Source: Anaerolineales bacterium
GTDB taxonomy: Bacteria; Chloroflexota; Anaerolineae; Anaerolineales; Villigracilaceae
Assembly (NCBI GenBank): GCA_030834895.1
Contig: JAUQXA010000018.1
Span: 186,001 to 250,000, forward strand
Reading direction: 5' to 3'
Length of the DNA stretch: 64,000 nucleotides
Part shown: piece after piece, positions 1 to 8,275 of the stretch
Layout: each line of letters begins with the position of its first letter
How positions within the stretch are numbered: position 1 is the stretch's first letter
The notes under the pieces: model-generated
Seen by the model: only the letters and a program-made list of their open reading frames with translations
Told to the model about the DNA's origin: nothing
Databases searched by the model: none
Position numbers and translations under genes: made by a program

Positions 1-1
1 A

Positions 2-1627
2 ATCAACATGAATCCAGATTTTGGCGAAGCCTACAATAACCGCGGGCTGGTCTACTTTGATCTGTCTGATTACGACAAAGCACTGGCAGACTTTGATAAA
101 GCCACCCAACTTATGCCCAATTCTGCTATCCCTTACAGTAATCGGGGAGCCACCTATTTAGCCAAAGGCGATCATGACAATGCACTTACCAGTCTTGATA
201 GAGCGCTCGAACTGAACCAAAAATTTGGCAAAGCCTTTTATAACCGCGGTCTCACCCATCTGGATTTGGAGAATTACGATCAAGCCATCACAGATTTTGA
301 TAAGGCAATCGAATTCAGCCCCGAACAGTTTTCCACCTTATTACATAAAACTCCAACCAGGGAAGCGACAAATAACAGTCCGTTTCTCGGTAATTTTGTA
401 AAAAGCATCGAGATGTCACAGTCATTTGCAGATCTGCCAACAGCGTACACGTACCGGGGAGTTGCTTATTACAGAAAAAACGATTACGAAAGTGCTATCG
501 CAGATTTCAACAAGGCAATCGAACTTCAACCTGACCTAGCCTTTGCCTACTATTATCGGGGCGTCACATACTACAATCGCAGTGAAAACGAAAAGGCATT
601 AAAAGATCTCGAAACAGTCGTTGAATTAAACAATGACCCACAGATTCAGTCAGAAGCAGGGTTGATTTTGGATGAATTGAAATTGACCTTGGAGCCTGCT
701 TTTCTTAGCCCGACAGGGAGTAGTGGTGCTTTTGGAGAGACGGGGATCGAGAACGAACAGGTTTTTAGTCTGGTAATTGACCCGCTAACTCCAAATACTC
801 TATTTGCAGCAACAGGGAACGGCATATTTACAAGCGTAAATAGTGGGGTGGATTGGATACCTGCCAACAACGGGCTGACTGATACTGATGTTCGGGCCCT
901 AGCTATTAATCCACTGACCCCAACCATCCTCTATGCCGGGACATTTACTGGCACTTTTAAAAGCACGGATGGTGGCGAAAACTGGAGTTTGGTAAATACG
1001 GGTCTAATCGATACCGATATTCAATCTTTGGTAATTCATCCGACAAAGCCAGAGGTTATTTATGCGGGCACTTTTGGGGGTAGTGTATTCAAAAGTGAAA
1101 ACGGAGGGGATAGTTGGAGTTCGGCCGCCAATGGCATTACTGGCACAGCAGTTTTTACGCTGGCTATTGACCCGACGATGCCAACCACCATCTATGCAGG
1201 AACAATGGATGGTTTTTTTAAGAGCATGAATGACGGCGAGACATGGGAGTTCTTTGGGTTGAAGGATTCATTTGTTTTGGCCATCGCAATTGACCCTATC
1301 ACACCAACTACCCTATATGCAGGGACAATCGATGGTTTGTTTAAGAGCGTTGATGGTGGTAAGCAATGGCTGCCCGTCGAAAACGGCTTACCTGATACCT
1401 ATATTTCTGGTTTGGTAATTGATCCTTTTAATCCTGTTACTATTTATGCCGGGGGATCCAGTGTATATAAAAGCACAGATGGCGGTAACAATTGGCAGTT
1501 GGTCGCTGCTGACCTGTCTATTCCAGCAGTTCGCGTTCTTGCGCTTGATCCGATTACGACGACTACTCTCTATGTTGGAACAGAATACAACGGCGTCTTT
1601 GCCATTCGGCAAGTGGATGAGAAATAG
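2..1627 (+). CDS. TPR and BNR/sortilin-type repeat protein, 5' partial
   Basis: The reading frame is open to the left edge, and the two codons before the first ATG (Ile-Asn) continue a TPR helix, so the true start lies outside the window. The first ~230 residues hold about five tetratricopeptide repeats with the usual A-Y-x-N-R-G signature. Residues ~245-535 hold about six BNR/sortilin-like beta-propeller blades, each with an L-Y-A-G-T strand followed by F-K-S-x-D-G-G-x-x-W. TPRs usually mediate protein contacts, and blades of this kind are common in surface or secreted glycan-related proteins. No signal peptide can be judged because the N-terminus is missing. The two domains are clear; substrate and partner are unknown. 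Confidence 0.8.
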   Translation: MNMNPDFGEAYNNRGLVYFDLSDYDKALADFDKATQLMPNSAIPYSNRGATYLAKGDHDNALTSLDRALELNQKFGKAFYNRGLTHLDLENYDQAITDFDKAIEFSPEQFSTLLHKTPTREATNNSPFLGNFVKSIEMSQSFADLPTAYTYRGVAYYRKNDYESAIADFNKAIELQPDLAFAYYYRGVTYYNRSENEKALKDLETVVELNNDPQIQSEAGLILDELKLTLEPAFLSPTGSSGAFGETGIENEQVFSLVIDPLTPNTLFAATGNGIFTSVNSGVDWIPANNGLTDTDVRALAINPLTPTILYAGTFTGTFKSTDGGENWSLVNTGLIDTDIQSLVIHPTKPEVIYAGTFGGSVFKSENGGDSWSSAANGITGTAVFTLAIDPTMPTTIYAGTMDGFFKSMNDGETWEFFGLKDSFVLAIAIDPITPTTLYAGTIDGLFKSVDGGKQWLPVENGLPDTYISGLVIDPFNPVTIYAGGSSVYKSTDGGNNWQLVAADLSIPAVRVLALDPITTTTLYVGTEYNGVFAIRQVDEK

Positions 1628-1793
1628 TTTGCAAATTTGGAAATATAAGAACGGAACATTATGTAAGTTGAACAGACCCACTTTCGTGTCAAAGAAGATA
1701 AGTCAGCCCGTGCGAATGAGATGAGGCAACTCGAAGGTTCACGGGAAAAAATCCGCCGTGTTATGCGTGCAAAGCCGACTCAAGTGAGCAGCT

Positions 1794-1811
1794 AGTCCGC
1801 TTGAGCGGACT
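1794..1811. repeat. Short hairpin, AGTCCGCT inverted repeat
   Basis: Two 8-base arms, AGTCCGCT and AGCGGACT, are separated by two bases in the gap between the TPR/BNR gene and the next gene. There is no T-run, so it is not an intrinsic terminator. It may be a degenerate copy of one of the REP-like palindromes seen elsewhere in the window. The rest of the 1628-1873 gap shows nothing recognisable. Confidence 0.45.
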
Positions 1812-1873
1812 TCGTAGGAATAGTCCGTGGATTAGGTGGAGATATGGTTTTGCTGTTCAGGTAAAATCCCCAC

Positions 1874-2470
1874 ATGAGCACCAAATCGGTCATTGGTTCC
1901 TACCAAGACATTTATCATGAGATAAATGTCGAGCGGCTTGGGTTGTTCAGGCTGGTTGGAGAGATGTATTCCTGCAAGGAAGTCCTTTATCCTGGTTGTT
2001 CGATTCATGTCACGCCTTCGTTCGTCTTTCCGCATGTGGTGTACGTGGACAAAAGCGCCGACGCGAAAGCCTTTTTCGAGGATCAGGCAGAACTCATGAA
2101 TTTCGTGATGAGAAAAAGGGAGTACAAGCGGAAGCCGTTCATCCAGTTTCTTCATCGGGATTATTCCGAAGTCCTGCCGCTTCAACCAGAGTCTTTTGAC
2201 TTGCTGCTCTCTTTTTTTGCGGGGAGGATTGCCCCTGCCTGTAAAAAATATCTTCGCAAGGGCGGGTTGTTACTGACAAATCAGCGCGGAGAAGCCGACT
2301 CCGGGTTTCGATTGGTTGCAGCAATCCGCTTCGAGGGTGGAAAATATAAATTTGTGGACGAAGTAGTTGTCCCTGCAAGAGAGCCATCAAAGAAATACCT
2401 TCGTCAGTCTGCCCGCGGATTTGAATACGTGGAGAATGAAACCTATTTTGTCTTTGAGAAACGTGCATAA
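1874..2470 (+). CDS. Hypothetical protein, Rossmann/methyltransferase-like
   Basis: This 198-residue protein has the spacing of a class I SAM-dependent methyltransferase. Residues ~38-60 (V-L-Y-P-G-C-S-I-H-V-T) resemble motif I followed by an acidic strand end (V-Y-V-D). F-D-L-L-L-S-F-F then resembles the motif IV strand, and Y-L-R-K-G-G-L-L-L-T-N the motif VI strand. The glycine-rich motif is degenerate, so cofactor binding is uncertain. No signal peptide or membrane helix is seen. The ribosome binding site before the ATG is weak. It precedes a DUF1801 gene by 12 bases and may be co-transcribed with it. The function is not recognised. Confidence 0.6.
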   Translation: MSTKSVIGSYQDIYHEINVERLGLFRLVGEMYSCKEVLYPGCSIHVTPSFVFPHVVYVDKSADAKAFFEDQAELMNFVMRKREYKRKPFIQFLHRDYSEVLPLQPESFDLLLSFFAGRIAPACKKYLRKGGLLLTNQRGEADSGFRLVAAIRFEGGKYKFVDEVVVPAREPSKKYLRQSARGFEYVENETYFVFEKRA

Positions 2471-2482
2471 GTGGAGTAAGCC

Positions 2483-2866
2483 ATGCTACCCTTTCACCAG
2501 GTTGAAAACTTCCTCAAATTCACGCCCCAACCTTTACAGGAAATCGTGCTGGAGTTGAGAAATATCATTTTCTCTGTTGCGCCAGATACGGTTGAGGTAA
2601 TCCGCTGGGGTGAGTTGAGCTATTTTCATGAAGGGCGTGGGGGGATTGTCAGCGCGGGGATATGCCAGATCGGAATTGAAAAGGACCATGTCCGTTTGGC
2701 ATTTATTCATGGGGCGTTTTTGCCAGACCCCCACAGCCTCCTCCTCGGCACACAAAAAGCCAAACGATATGTAGAAATCTCTTCCTATGAGGATGCCCCA
2801 TGGGATTATTTCAAGAAGTTGATTGCAGCTTCGGCGAAATTTGATCCGCGCGCATTGATAGGGTGA
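2483..2866 (+). CDS. DUF1801 / YdhG-like domain protein
   Basis: A 127-residue cytoplasmic protein with the hallmarks of the DUF1801 (YdhG/iron-chaperone-like) fold. An N-terminal helix precedes the L-R-x-I-I-F-S-V-A-P-D-x-V-E-V-I-R-W-G motif, followed by a strand with F-I-H-G-A and a C-terminal aromatic helix, W-D-Y-F-K-K-L. Length is normal for the family. A GGAG box sits six bases before the ATG. Family members are small proteins of largely unknown biochemical role. It follows the methyltransferase-like gene closely, but no shared function can be inferred. Confidence 0.75.
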   Translation: MLPFHQVENFLKFTPQPLQEIVLELRNIIFSVAPDTVEVIRWGELSYFHEGRGGIVSAGICQIGIEKDHVRLAFIHGAFLPDPHSLLLGTQKAKRYVEISSYEDAPWDYFKKLIAASAKFDPRALIG

Positions 2867-2931
2867 CAAAAAAGCAACTTGTTTTTCCAAATGGGGGAGG
2901 GAACGGGTAAAATCTCCGCAGGAGACAACCT

Positions 2932-3279
2932 ATGCCAAGCAAAATCCCTTCCGTCATTTCATCCGTCCTTACCGTCATCCTCCTCATTGTCTTCGGGTTT
3001 ATGCTCACCATTGGCCAAGTCATCATGCTCAACGGGTTTAGCGAAAGAGAGGGGAATGCATCCTTCATCACTGCGTTTGCCTGTCAGGGGGTGGGGATGA
3101 TTCTCTGTGCCATCCTTGCCTGGTGGTTGACCAAGCTCTTCATCCAAAAGTTCAAGTGGAACAAGGTGTTGTCGGTGATCATTTCAGTGGTGGCCACAAC
3201 GATTCTGGGGAGTGGGTTGGCGTTCGTTTCCTTGTTTATTTCGATTGGCGTAGCAGAGGCAATATGGCAGGCTCGATGA
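2932..3279 (+). CDS. Small hypothetical membrane protein
   Basis: A 115-residue protein with three predicted membrane helices: residues ~8-30 (I-S-S-V-L-T-V-I-L-L-I-V-F-G), ~45-68 and ~80-105. The start is well supported by an AGGAG box seven bases upstream of the ATG. No catalytic motif or family signature is recognised. It precedes a second unrelated small membrane protein, after a gap of ~90 bases with its own AAGGAG site. Confidence 0.65.
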   Translation: MPSKIPSVISSVLTVILLIVFGFMLTIGQVIMLNGFSEREGNASFITAFACQGVGMILCAILAWWLTKLFIQKFKWNKVLSVIISVVATTILGSGLAFVSLFISIGVAEAIWQAR

Positions 3280-3368
3280 CTTTCAAGAACTACGTTCTCA
3301 CCGAAGTCTGAGCGGGTGAGAAGCAGTGGAGTGAAGACAAAAATATTTGCAAAAAGGAGAATATTGTC

Positions 3369-3821
3369 ATGGATGAACAGAAACCGTTAAACCCGTGGGA
3401 GCCGTACCGGCTGTTGTCATATTTTATGTTCATTACCATCTTTGGCTCGGGCATATTGCTGGGGATCAATTGGAAAAGGCTGGGAAAGCCCGAGTGGATG
3501 TGGAAGACCATCCTGCTTTCGATATTTTTACCGGCTGCGATGATTGCCGGTCCGATGGTGTTTGTGCTCAACGCGATCGAAACGGGACTCCCTGAGTGGC
3601 TGGCGCTGTTGGGAATTTTACTGCCAATATCCATAAATTTTGCGTATCTTTGGTCTCTCACCTGGCTCCAAAACGGGGCGTTCCAAAAATTCAAAGCGGA
3701 AGGCGCCGCTGTTTTGCCCGGCTATGTGTATGACTTTCAAAAGGCGATTGTTTATGGGGTGCTTGGTGCAATTGGCATAACGGTAGCCGTGACCGTTTTT
3801 ATCTCATTCCTCAACGGATAG
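3369..3821 (+). CDS. Hypothetical four-helix membrane protein
   Basis: A 150-residue protein whose cytosolic N-terminus (M-D-E-Q-K-P-L-N-P-W-E-P) precedes about four hydrophobic segments, at ~17-38, ~50-72, ~78-98 and ~120-147. The ATG follows an AAAGGAG box at a spacing of nine bases. No family is recognised. The 58 codons directly after its TAG stop stay open in the same frame (listed separately), so the gene may once have been longer. Confidence 0.65.
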   Translation: MDEQKPLNPWEPYRLLSYFMFITIFGSGILLGINWKRLGKPEWMWKTILLSIFLPAAMIAGPMVFVLNAIETGLPEWLALLGILLPISINFAYLWSLTWLQNGAFQKFKAEGAAVLPGYVYDFQKAIVYGVLGAIGITVAVTVFISFLNG

Positions 3822-3998
3822 ATTGCGGGTATCGAAATCCCAGAGTCCAGTTTTCATTGTGACGGGAGTTACTGCGCGACGACCTGTGCTTCATTTGAAG
3901 CCGCCTCGCTGCGGGAATACGAATTTTTCGGCAGACTGAGTGTCGACGTGGAGGCTGGATTGACGCTGGAAGATATCGACCTGAAAACTTCTCATTAA
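3822..3998 (+). pseudogene. In-frame open stretch after the stop, possible gene remnant
   Basis: Immediately after the TAG of the preceding membrane protein, the same frame stays open for 58 codons to a TAA. It encodes a protein-like segment with several cysteines and an acidic C-terminus (L-T-L-E-D-I-D-L-K-T-S-H). There is no ATG or ribosome binding site inside it. It could be a former C-terminal domain cut off by a nonsense change, a remnant of a separate gene, or chance. Apart from the hairpin at 4064-4094, the remaining sequence up to 4219 shows only a TATAAT hexamer at 4103. Confidence 0.3.
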
Positions 3999-4063
3999 TT
4001 CGTGGATGGGGGGATGCTCCCAATTTCAACGAGAGAGTTCCAGGTTTTCTTCCCGTAATTTAA

Positions 4064-4094
4064 GCTGACAGTCACTTGCAAAGCGACTGTCAGC
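4064..4094. repeat. Palindromic element upstream of the SecD-like gene
   Basis: Perfect 10-base arms GCTGACAGTC and GACTGTCAGC enclose an 11-base loop. The sequence is closely related to the palindrome at 5451-5483 on the other side of the next gene: both share a TGACAGT(C/T)AC half and a GACTGT half. The gene between them is therefore bracketed by two copies of one repeat family. There is no T-run. Confidence 0.65.
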
Positions 4095-4219
4095 TCGCGG
4101 GGTATAATTCAAAAAAGGGTAATCGCCATCCAGGACCAATCATACAAGATACTCAGTTTTTGGGGATAACCTGTTGACTAAAATTATCCAATTGATACGT
4201 CGAAGGAATGGAAGTGAAT

Positions 4220-5410
4220 ATGCCGAATAATTTTTTGAGCTTGCGCTGTCCCGATTGTGGGGGAAAGATAAAAGAAGACGAACGTTATTGTCCCCACTGC
4301 GGAACAGACCTTGAAGCGCCAATTGTGCCTGGCGGTCCCGTAGACGGAAAAACCGCGCAGGAGTATTGTGATTCCGCGCAGGTCGATTATGAACTCGATA
4401 CAAACCTAGACAAAGCGCTTATCGACTGCGAACTTGCCATTCAACTCGATCCCAATCTTGCTGAAGCGCACAATTTGCGCGGACTGATCCTCGATGAAAT
4501 GGGACGGGCTGGCGAGGCAATTGCCTCCTACCGGGAAGCAATTCGATTGGATCCCACCCTGGAGGAGGCAAAGGCTAATCTGAGGGATGCGGAAGCCGAG
4601 CAGATCAAGAATCCACCGAGGATTCCGCAATCCATTGGGATGATCGAAGATTCAGACCGTCAAAATGGCGGATTTATAAAGTATGTTGTGGCAGGGGTCA
4701 TTGTCATTCTTGTTGTGTTTACCGCGATCTTTGGGTTCAAATATGTCGACAAATTTGCAAACGCCTATTTGATGCCAAAATCCCCGATCATTTTTGTGCC
4801 CGACCTGCCCGAAGGGATGACTGTAGAAAAGCAGGACCTGGAAATCGCAGCTCAGACCCTGACCGACCGTTGTGGACTTCTGGGATATTCCTATATTTCA
4901 TTCGAGGTTTCCGACGCTGGCGAAATTGTTGGAAGAATTCCCACTACGATGGACGCCGCTGAATTTGCTAAAAAAATAAGCTCCATCGGCTTGTTGGAAT
5001 TCGTTGACTTTGGTCAGACACCCATTAAGGAAGGCACGACAATCAGAACCGATCTGGAAAACAAATATTTACCCCAGGTGGAAGGTCAGGAATGGCATAC
5101 CGTAATGTCCAATGACGGCATCATGACTGCCTTAGCATCAAAAGATCCGAACTATGAGACATATCGAATCGATTTTGCCCTTACAGAAAAGGGAACGAAG
5201 ATATTTTTCGAACACACCTCCCAAAACATCGGAACTTATTTGGGGATTGTTTTCGATAAGTCTGTCATTGCTTCGCCGATAATTCACGACGCCATTCCAA
5301 GCGGACAGGGAGTTGTTTCAGGAAACTTCACCCAGGAGACAGCAGAGGAATTGGCTGCTGCTTTACAGACAAAGCCGTTGCCTTTTCCAATAAGACTCAG
5401 TAATCGTTGA
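4220..5410 (+). CDS. Zinc-ribbon, TPR, single-TM protein with SecD P1-like domain
   Basis: This 396-residue protein has an odd domain order. Residues 10-27 form a four-cysteine zinc ribbon (C10, C13, C24, C27). Residues ~45-130 are TPR repeats. One membrane helix lies at ~154-175. Residues ~195-390 resemble the first extracytoplasmic domain (P1) of SecD, with a L-E-F-V-D-F strand, the L-G-I-V-F-D-K-S-V-I-A-S-P-I segment, and the I-P-S-G-Q-G-V-V-S-G-N-F-T-Q-E-T-A-E-E-L-A stretch ending in L-P-F-P-I. The SecD channel helices and RND core are absent, so it cannot be a translocase itself; a role in assisting secretion or membrane assembly is inference. ATG 4220 is chosen because GGAAG lies upstream at good spacing; ATG 4208 would add four residues. 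Confidence 0.7.
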   Translation: MPNNFLSLRCPDCGGKIKEDERYCPHCGTDLEAPIVPGGPVDGKTAQEYCDSAQVDYELDTNLDKALIDCELAIQLDPNLAEAHNLRGLILDEMGRAGEAIASYREAIRLDPTLEEAKANLRDAEAEQIKNPPRIPQSIGMIEDSDRQNGGFIKYVVAGVIVILVVFTAIFGFKYVDKFANAYLMPKSPIIFVPDLPEGMTVEKQDLEIAAQTLTDRCGLLGYSYISFEVSDAGEIVGRIPTTMDAAEFAKKISSIGLLEFVDFGQTPIKEGTTIRTDLENKYLPQVEGQEWHTVMSNDGIMTALASKDPNYETYRIDFALTEKGTKIFFEHTSQNIGTYLGIVFDKSVIASPIIHDAIPSGQGVVSGNFTQETAEELAAALQTKPLPFPIRLSNR

Positions 5411-5450
5411 TTGAAGCAGGGGGAGTTGGGATTGTGAAATGTGGAAAGCC

Positions 5451-5486
5451 ACGTGACAGTTACCTGCGAGGTGACTGTTACGTTTT
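5451..5486 (+). terminator. Hairpin terminator after the SecD-like gene
   Basis: A 15-base stem (5451-5465 with 5469-5483), paired throughout if two G-U wobbles are counted, has a 3-base loop and is followed by TTTT. It lies 40 bases after the stop codon and fits an intrinsic terminator. Its sequence belongs to the same palindrome family as 4064-4094. Confidence 0.65.
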
Positions 5487-5518
5487 AAATCTCTAACGCT
5501 CTTCTAACATCTCAGCCC

Positions 5519-5547
5519 TTGACCAAAACCAAACTCGGTTATATAGT
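5519..5547 (+). promoter_or_regulatory. Sigma-70-like promoter of the marR-exporter genes
   Basis: TTGACC (5519-5524) and TATAGT (5542-5547) are separated by exactly 17 bases, and transcription would start ~25 bases before the MarR start codon. The transcribed leader carries two CTTAAC direct repeats (5556 and 5573 regions), which could be part of a MarR operator, but no clean palindrome is visible. Confidence 0.6.
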
Positions 5548-5579
5548 TCAGTCCGCTTAACTAAAAAGAGGACTTAACA

Positions 5580-6029
5580 ATGACTGACTCTATCCAATTT
5601 TCACAGGCCTTGCGCGCGTGGATGGAAATCTCCACGCACCGCTCCATGCACGAGCGGAGTCGCTTTGCCAAGTCCACGGGATTGTCCATGCCGCAACTTG
5701 GCATTCTGATGCAGTTGCACCATAAAGGCAGGTGCGGTGTCTCCGAGATCGGCGAGCGGTTTGACATCAGCAACGCAGCCGCCAGTCAACTGGTGGAGAA
5801 GCTTGTACAGGCGGGCTATCTCGAACGCACTGAAGACCCCAACGATAGGCGCGTCAAGCAATTGACTCTCACCACAAAAGCCGAAAAGCTCATCGAAAGC
5901 AGCGCTCAGAAGCGTTATCGCTGGCTGGATGAGCTCACGTCCCAGTTAAGCGCCGAGGAGCAGACGAAGGCAGCGGAGGCATTGGCGATATTGACCAAAG
6001 CCGCGCAAAAGCTGGAAGACAGGAATTAA
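5580..6029 (+). CDS. MarR-family transcriptional regulator
   Basis: A 149-residue winged-helix regulator of normal MarR length. The recognition region E-I-G-E-R-F-D-I-S-N-A-A-A-S-Q-L-V-E-K-L precedes the wing motif E-D-P-N-D-R-R-V-K-Q-L, with dimerisation helices at both ends. MarR proteins are usually dimeric repressors released by small aromatic or toxic ligands, and often control the export genes next to them. Here it lies upstream of two ABC exporter genes on the same strand, so it probably regulates itself and the exporter. That link is inference from position and the promoter in front. Confidence 0.9.
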   Translation: MTDSIQFSQALRAWMEISTHRSMHERSRFAKSTGLSMPQLGILMQLHHKGRCGVSEIGERFDISNAAASQLVEKLVQAGYLERTEDPNDRRVKQLTLTTKAEKLIESSAQKRYRWLDELTSQLSAEEQTKAAEALAILTKAAQKLEDRN

Positions 6030-6113
6030 TCCAGAAAGTCTGCCCCATCCCCACACAATTTCTGCACAAACTTTTGGTAATTTTTACAACTGTTGTTCAT
6101 TGAGACCTGTGTC

Positions 6114-6163
6114 CTGAGCGCAGTCGAAGGACATTTTTACAAATACGCTTCGACTGCGCTCAG
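6114..6163. repeat. Inverted repeat of the CTGAGCGCAGTCGAAG family
   Basis: Two perfect 16-base arms, CTGAGCGCAGTCGAAG (6114-6129) and its complement (6148-6163), enclose an 18-base loop between marR and the exporter genes. Copies or half copies occur at 13251-13270 (single arm, CTGAGCGAAGTCGAAG) and 44388-44433. No T-run follows. In RNA it would form a strong hairpin between regulator and transporter and could lower readthrough. Confidence 0.75.
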
Positions 6164-6199
6164 CGCGAAGAATAGGTAATTTCGATAAGGAGTATTCCC

Positions 6200-8140
6200 T
6201 TGCAAGCAACCATGACACAAACCTCCTCCCGCCGTCGTGAGCGGACCAAGTCCAGCGGCGGCATTGGGCGCGCAATCAAATATCTGACGCGGTACAAGCG
6301 CCAGGCTGCGCTGCCCTATGTCTTTCTCATTATCGCCACGCTCTCGCAACTGGCTGTGCCGCGTATGATCCGCAATGTGATCGACGCGGTAACAAGCGGA
6401 TTCCTTGCCAGCCAGGTTTTGGAAGCGCTGGACAAAATCCCCGCCCAATTTATGGGCGCGGCGCTGCCGAAGATTCTGGAGGCGACGGGGAATCCCAGCT
6501 CGATGACGGCGGACCAACTCACGGCGGCGCTTGAAACCAACCTGACTCACGCGCCCCAGGCGTTGATCACAGCCCTCGTCGCCATCATCGGTTTCGCCCT
6601 CCTGCGCGGACTGTTCTCCTTCCTACAGGCGTTTTGGGCGGAGAAGAATTCGCAGTCGGTTGCGTACGATCTTCGCAATGATCTGTATGCCAAGATTCAA
6701 CAATTGTCTTTCGCGTATCATGATAAAAACCAGACGGGTCAGTTGATGATCCGTGCGACGGATGATGTGGAAAAGGTGCGCCTTTTCATTGGACAGGGAC
6801 TGTTGCAGCTTGTCGGCGCCGTGATTCTGCTTTCGGGCACGGTCATCATTTTGTTCTCGTCGAACGTTGCGCTGGCTTGGACAGCCATGCCGATCCTGCC
6901 GATTGCGATTGTGTTGTTCGGCGTCTTTTCAAGCCTCGCGCAACCGATGTTCAAAAAGGTGCAGCAAAAACTTTCAACGTTGAACACGGTCTTGCAGGAA
7001 AACCTGGCGGGCATCAAAGTCATCAAGTCGTTCACGCGCGAGAAGGAACAGCAGACGAAGTTCCGCGCCGCCGCCGACGACACTATGAATCAAGCCATTG
7101 CGGTAAACCGCCTTTTCACGTTCCTGTTCCCGCTGGTATTCCTGACCGCCAACCTCGGACAAGCCACAATTTTGTATGTTGGCGGCAAGCAGATTATCGC
7201 TGGCACGCTGACCATCGGCGCATGGCAGGAGTTCTCGCTTTACCTGATGTACCTCTTCTTCCCCATTATGATGTTCGGTATGATCGTCACCCAGATGGGC
7301 CAGGCTGCCGCATCGGCTGACCGCATCTTTGAAATCCTCGACGCGAAGAGCGACATCTTGGATAAGCCCGACGCCATCAAACTCCCCGCTGTGAACGGCG
7401 ACGTGAAGTTCGAGAACGTCACCTTCCGCTATGTTGGCGGTGGTGAGCCTGTGCTGAAGAACGTCTCGTTCGAAGCCAAGCCAGGCGAGACGATTGCCCT
7501 GCTCGGCGCAACTGGCTCAGGCAAGACCAGCATCATCAATTTGCTTCCGCGTTTCTACGACCCAAGCGAAGGTCGCATCACAATTGATGGAAACGACCTT
7601 CGCGATGTGACGTTGGATTCGCTCCGCTCGCAGATTGGCATCGTGCTTCAGGAAACAACTTTATTTAGCGGCACCATCGCCGAGAATATCGCCTTCGGCA
7701 AACCCGAAGCCACACTCGATGAAATTCAAGCCGCCGCGAAAGCCGCAGCCGCGCACGACTTCATCATGTCGTTCCCCGAAGGCTACAGCACACACGTCGG
7801 CGAACGCGGAACAACCCTCAGCGGTGGACAAAAACAGCGGGTGGCAATCGCCCGCGCCCTTCTGCTCGATCCGCGCATTCTCATCCTTGACGACTCAACC
7901 TCCAGCGTGGATATCGCCACCGAGTCACATATCCAGGAAGCGCTCGAAACGCTGATGACAGGTCGCACGTCCTTCGTCATCGCGCAGCGCATCAGTACCG
8001 TGATGAACGCCGATAAAATTCTGGTGCTTGAAAAAGGTGAAGTCGTGGCGCAAGGCAAACACGCTCAACTCATGGAAGAAGAACCGATTTATGCTGAAAT
8101 TTACAACTCGCAAATACTGGTGCATGAACATGAAAAATAA
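6200..8140 (+). CDS. ABC exporter half-transporter with degenerate nucleotide site
   Basis: A 646-residue type IV ABC exporter subunit with six membrane helices in the first ~350 residues and a nucleotide-binding domain after ~390. The NBD has Walker A (G-A-T-G-S-G-K-T at ~436) and an intact signature L-S-G-G-Q (~540). Its Walker B ends L-D-D-S, with Asp in place of the catalytic Glu, and its H-loop reads I-A-Q-R, with Gln for His. These changes mark the degenerate half of a heterodimeric exporter, and the next gene supplies the canonical residues. A TTG start at 6200 is chosen because AAGGAG lies seven bases upstream; ATG 6212 is the alternative. Together with MarR this suggests efflux of a toxic small molecule. 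Confidence 0.88.
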   Translation: MQATMTQTSSRRRERTKSSGGIGRAIKYLTRYKRQAALPYVFLIIATLSQLAVPRMIRNVIDAVTSGFLASQVLEALDKIPAQFMGAALPKILEATGNPSSMTADQLTAALETNLTHAPQALITALVAIIGFALLRGLFSFLQAFWAEKNSQSVAYDLRNDLYAKIQQLSFAYHDKNQTGQLMIRATDDVEKVRLFIGQGLLQLVGAVILLSGTVIILFSSNVALAWTAMPILPIAIVLFGVFSSLAQPMFKKVQQKLSTLNTVLQENLAGIKVIKSFTREKEQQTKFRAAADDTMNQAIAVNRLFTFLFPLVFLTANLGQATILYVGGKQIIAGTLTIGAWQEFSLYLMYLFFPIMMFGMIVTQMGQAAASADRIFEILDAKSDILDKPDAIKLPAVNGDVKFENVTFRYVGGGEPVLKNVSFEAKPGETIALLGATGSGKTSIINLLPRFYDPSEGRITIDGNDLRDVTLDSLRSQIGIVLQETTLFSGTIAENIAFGKPEATLDEIQAAAKAAAAHDFIMSFPEGYSTHVGERGTTLSGGQKQRVAIARALLLDPRILILDDSTSSVDIATESHIQEALETLMTGRTSFVIAQRISTVMNADKILVLEKGEVVAQGKHAQLMEEEPIYAEIYNSQILVHEHEK

Positions 8141-8160
8141 CTCTACCCCCAAAAATAATT

Positions 8161-8254
8161 ATGTCGTTGCGAGCCGCGTTCTTTGCGGCGAAGCAACCTC
8201 CAATGCTACAAGCAGATTGCTTCGTCGGGAAGAGCACCCTCCTCACAATGACAT
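8161..8254. repeat. Palindromic intergenic element, GTC-TTGCGAG family
   Basis: The element opens with ATGTCGTTGCGAG and closes with CTCACAATGACAT, near-complementary ends. Inside are GAAGCAA and TTGCTTCG half sites. A second copy with the same plan lies at 53101-53186. It fills most of the gap between the two exporter genes. The structure suggests a non-autonomous palindromic repeat; no transposase of a matching type is in the window. Confidence 0.7.
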
Positions 8255-8275
8255 GTTTACAGTAGAGGTGACACT

